From: Betaproteobacteria bacterium Ga0077527 | GTDB lineage: Bacteria; Pseudomonadota; Gammaproteobacteria; Burkholderiales; SG8-41 | DNA length: 64,000 bases | Reading direction: 5' to 3' | Assembly: GCA_001464815.1 (NCBI GenBank) | Contig: LNDW01000015.1 | Location: 486,185 to 550,184 of the forward strand | Part shown: piece by piece, positions 61,452 through 64,000 of the stretch | How the letters are laid out: each line of letters opens with the position of its first letter | Numbering within the stretch: the first letter of the stretch is position 1 | The notes under the pieces: model-generated | What the model saw: only the letters and a program-made list of their open reading frames with translations | What the model was told of the DNA's origin: nothing | Databases searched by the model: none | Position numbers and translations under genes: made by a program

Positions 61452-63902
61452 ATGTCCGCCCTCCTCAACAACAAGCTGCGCGCGGCGCGCGAGCACCTGC
61501 AGAACGGCACGCCGGCGGCAGCCATTGCCGCCTGCGATGCAGTCCTGGCTAAAGCGCCGCGCAACCCCGAAGCGCTCGGCCTGCGCGGCATCGCGCGGCT
61601 GATGACCGGCGCGGCGCGGGATGCCGCCGCCGACCTGCATCAGGCCGCAGCCGCGGCACCCGGCGACGGCATGACCCTCGAATACCTCGGCCAGGCCTTG
61701 CTGCAGCTCGGCGAGGCCGGCGAAGCCGCGCAGGTGCTGCGGCGCGCCGCGGCGCTCCCCGGCGCGCCGCCTTCGGTGGCGATGCGTCTGGGTCTCGCCC
61801 TGCTGCAGCAAGGCCGCGCCGCCGAGGCCCTGGCACCGTTGCGCAGCGCGGTTGCCGCACAACCGGCGGAGCCGGCCTTCCAGTTCGCGCTGGGACAGGC
61901 GCTGGCCGCCGGCGATGACCCTGCCGGTGCGGCGCGCTGCTTCGAATCCGTGCTGCAATCCGCGCCAGGTCATCCCGATGCACTGTTCAATCTCGGCGTG
62001 CTTGCGCTCGGCGCCGATGACACGGCGGCGGCGCAGAAGTACTTTGAAGCGGTGCTGGCACGCCACCCCGCGCATACGGATGCGATGGTCAATCTCGCCA
62101 TCCTCAAACAACGCAGCGGGCAGGACGATGCAGCCGCGCAACTGCTGTCACGCGCGCTGCAACACGCCCCGCAACACCCGCATGCCCATGCCAATCTCGG
62201 CAGCCTGCGCCTGCGCGGCGGTGACACCGGCGCAGCAAGGCAACACTTCGCAGCCGCGCTGGCGGTGTTGCCGGGCCTGCCCGGAGCACTCGAAGGACTC
62301 GGCGCCACGGCACGTGCCGAAGGCCGTTTCGGCGAAGCCGTGCATCATCTGCGCACGCTGGTCGCGGCCGACGCCGCAGCCGCCACCGGCTGGGCGGCAC
62401 TCGCCGACAGCCTGCTGCAGACCGGCGAACTGGAGGAGGCCGGGTCGGCCGCGGAACAGGCCGCGGCACTCGATCCGCAACTGGTCTGGGCATGGAGCCT
62501 GCGTGCGCAACTGCAACTGCTGCGCGGCGAACTGGCCGGGGGCGTCGATCTGCTGGAGGCTGGTTTCAAGGCCACCAACAGCACCGCGCTGCTCGGCATG
62601 TACAACCAGCACTGCCGCCATCTCTGCGACTGGGCGCGGTGGTCGGAGTCATGGGCGATGCTCAAGCCGCGGATCCTCGCCGGCGAGGAGGCAGGCACAC
62701 CCTTCGCGCTGCTTTGCGAGGATCTCAACGCCGCTCAGCTCGGCGAATACACCCGTGCCTGGGCGGCACGGCGTTTCACCAGCATCGCGCCGAAACCGGC
62801 ACCCCGCGATCGCGGCGATAGCGACCGCCTGCGCATCGGCTATCTGTCCTCCGATTTCCAGGAACACCCGGCGGCCTACCTGATCACCGAATTGCTGGAG
62901 TTGCACGACCGCCAGCGTTTCGAGGTGTTTGCCTATTCCCATGGTCCGCGCGACGACGGCGCGATGCGCCGGCGCATCACCGCCGCGGTCGATCATTTCG
63001 TCGATATCGCATGGATCGGCGACGATCAGGCGGCGGCGCGCATCCGCGACGATGGCATCGACATCCTGGTCGACCTCAAGGGTTATACCGTCGGTGACCG
63101 TCTGGGCATCATGGCGCGCAGGCCGAGCCCGGTGCAGCTCACCTGGCTGGGTTATCCCGGCACCACCGGTGCCGCGTTCATCGATTACCTGATCGCCGAT
63201 CCGCTGATCGTGCCGCCGGACAGCGCGCATGGCTGCAGCGAGCAGATACTGTATCTGCCGCACTGCTACCAGCCGGTCGATCGCAAGCGGCTCGTAGCGG
63301 AGCCGCGACCCCGGGTTGAATATGGTCTGCCGGAAGATGCGGTGGTGATCTGCTGCTTCAACCAGACTTTCAAGATCACGCCGGCGCTGTTCGCGGCGTG
63401 GATGCGCATCTTGCAGGCGGTGCCCGGCAGCGTGTTGTGGCTGGTCGATGACAACCGCTGGTCCACCACCAACCTGCGCCAGGCGGCGCGGGATGCCGGC
63501 ATCGCGGTGGAGCGGCTGGTCTTCGCGCCGCGGCTGCCGCTGTCTGAGCACCTGGCCCGCTACCGCGTGGCCGACCTCGCCGTGGACACCTTTCCCTACA
63601 CCTCGCACACCACCGCCAGCGACGCGCTGTGGTGCGGCTGTCCGCTGGTCGCGCTGCGTGGCGACACCTTCGCCGCGCGGGTTTCGGCGAGCATCCTCAC
63701 CGCCGCGCAACTGCCGGCGCTGGTCACCGACGACCTGGCGCAGTACGAAACCCGCATCATCCAGCTCGCCAGCCATGCCGAGCTGCGCCGTGATCTCGGG
63801 CGGCGGCTTGAAGCCGCGCGCAGCAGCGCAGCGTTGTTTGACACCGCGGGCTTCACCCGCGCGCTGGAAACCCTGTATCTCGACATCCTGCCCCGACCCT
63901 GA
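61452..63902 (+). CDS. TPR protein with SPINDLY/OGT-type (GT41) O-linked N-acetylglucosaminyltransferase domain
   Basis: An 816-residue protein. Residues about 1-380 hold nine to ten TPRs, ending with a less regular helical part; the C-terminal GT41 domain (about 455-815) shows the family segments RIGYLSSDFQEHPAAYLITELLE, the Asp/His-rich DILVDLKGYTVGDRLGIMARR, QLTWLGYPGTTGAAFIDYLIAD, ICCFNQTFKITP and VDTFPYTSHTTASDALWCGCPLVAL. Such bacterial enzymes transfer GlcNAc or similar sugars to Ser/Thr of proteins; substrates here are unknown. The ATG at 61452 is chosen as the family start; a 25-codon extension is possible. Divergent from mgtE. Confidence 0.9.
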   Translation: MSALLNNKLRAAREHLQNGTPAAAIAACDAVLAKAPRNPEALGLRGIARLMTGAARDAAADLHQAAAAAPGDGMTLEYLGQALLQLGEAGEAAQVLRRAAALPGAPPSVAMRLGLALLQQGRAAEALAPLRSAVAAQPAEPAFQFALGQALAAGDDPAGAARCFESVLQSAPGHPDALFNLGVLALGADDTAAAQKYFEAVLARHPAHTDAMVNLAILKQRSGQDDAAAQLLSRALQHAPQHPHAHANLGSLRLRGGDTGAARQHFAAALAVLPGLPGALEGLGATARAEGRFGEAVHHLRTLVAADAAAATGWAALADSLLQTGELEEAGSAAEQAAALDPQLVWAWSLRAQLQLLRGELAGGVDLLEAGFKATNSTALLGMYNQHCRHLCDWARWSESWAMLKPRILAGEEAGTPFALLCEDLNAAQLGEYTRAWAARRFTSIAPKPAPRDRGDSDRLRIGYLSSDFQEHPAAYLITELLELHDRQRFEVFAYSHGPRDDGAMRRRITAAVDHFVDIAWIGDDQAAARIRDDGIDILVDLKGYTVGDRLGIMARRPSPVQLTWLGYPGTTGAAFIDYLIADPLIVPPDSAHGCSEQILYLPHCYQPVDRKRLVAEPRPRVEYGLPEDAVVICCFNQTFKITPALFAAWMRILQAVPGSVLWLVDDNRWSTTNLRQAARDAGIAVERLVFAPRLPLSEHLARYRVADLAVDTFPYTSHTTASDALWCGCPLVALRGDTFAARVSASILTAAQLPALVTDDLAQYETRIIQLASHAELRRDLGRRLEAARSSAALFDTAGFTRALETLYLDILPRP

Positions 63903-63906
63903 AAAA

Positions 63907-63932
63907 AAACGGGCACCCGAAGGTGCCCGTTT
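63907..63932. terminator. Bidirectional rho-independent terminator
   Basis: An 11-base stem (AAACGGGCACC with GGTGCCCGTTT, loop CGAA) is flanked by an A8 run on the left and follows the OGT-like gene by five bases. It also lies 48 bases past the end of the minus-strand gene at the window edge. Confidence 0.88.
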
Positions 63933-63980
63933 GAATTCCGCTTGCGCGGAAGGTGTAGCTCAGTTTCTTTGAAGCGGTTC

Positions 63981-64000
63981 TTAGAAGCGGTGCGCGATGC
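63981..64000 (-). CDS. C-terminal end of a probable outer-membrane porin
   Basis: Only the last codons are inside the window: ...Ile-Ala-His-Arg-Phe-stop (TAA at 63981-63983). A terminal phenylalanine after His-Arg is the typical betaproteobacterial porin C-terminus recognised by the BAM complex. The terminator at 63907-63932 lies just downstream, as expected for a gene ending here. With only six codons visible the call is tentative. Confidence 0.45.

Overview
The window looks like chromosomal core sequence from a GC-rich betaproteobacterium, probably Burkholderiales or a close lineage. The evidence is a Bug/TctC-type periplasmic receptor, lysine/alanine-rich histone-H1-like tails, UbiH and Coq7-type ubiquinone hydroxylases, and gene orders I associate with Betaproteobacteria: tyrS / M23 peptidase-anmK / erpA-bactofilin-argC-rpsI-rplM, rpe-gph-trpEGDC, and miaB-phoH-ybeY-corC-lnt-glyQ-glyS-gmhB-plsC with lptM-lysA. 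I see no rRNA, CRISPR array, insertion sequence, integrase or plasmid/phage module. The taxonomic call is inference.

Left part (1-13.5 kb): a minus-strand catabolic cluster (MmgE/PrpD-family protein cut by the edge, Bug receptor, zinc alcohol dehydrogenase). It is followed on the plus strand by a small membrane-anchored protein, a double-length UvrA (1879 aa, four ATPase domains) coupled by a 4-base overlap to an exported ankyrin-repeat protein, a pirin, pdxH, an EamA transporter and an MFS transporter broken by a one-base frameshift.

13.5-29 kb: a SWIB-domain protein with an H1-like basic tail, a DUF72 protein, two MsrA proteins (one cytosolic, one exported) around fructose-1,6-bisphosphatase, a stand-alone SelD-N-terminal-like flavoprotein, DadA, TyrRS, an M23 peptidase with AnmK (peptidoglycan turnover and recycling), ErpA, a bactofilin, a coiled-coil membrane protein, ArgC, ribosomal proteins S9/L13, a YdcF-like protein and an OsmC-like protein.

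29-44 kb: coq7 sits behind trpE-trpG-trpD-trpC, preceded by gph and rpe; the gap before trpE holds an ambiguous short reading frame with a Trp-Arg-Trp end. Then come apaG, mltA and a minus-strand signalling cluster: an MBL-fold phosphodiesterase-like protein, an HD-GYP protein lacking two metal-binding histidines, and a GGDEF/EAL protein with both signature motifs degenerate. These are followed by a TonB-like protein, DsbC and a UbiH-type hydroxylase.

44-56 kb: a CAT-anticodon tRNA behind a near-consensus promoter, then a long co-directional run (secreted small protein, miaB, phoH, ybeY, corC, lnt, glyQ, glyS, gmhB, plsC, YgjP-like metallopeptidase, lptM, lysA) with many 1-4 base overlaps.

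56-64 kb: an isolated gene for a 20-residue Lys/Ala/Val-only peptide with its own promoter, ribosome-binding site and terminator; an ECF sigma factor with anti-sigma factor; a TPR glycosyltransferase; MgtE; a SPINDLY/OGT-type TPR glycosyltransferase; and, at the right edge, what looks like the last residues of a porin.
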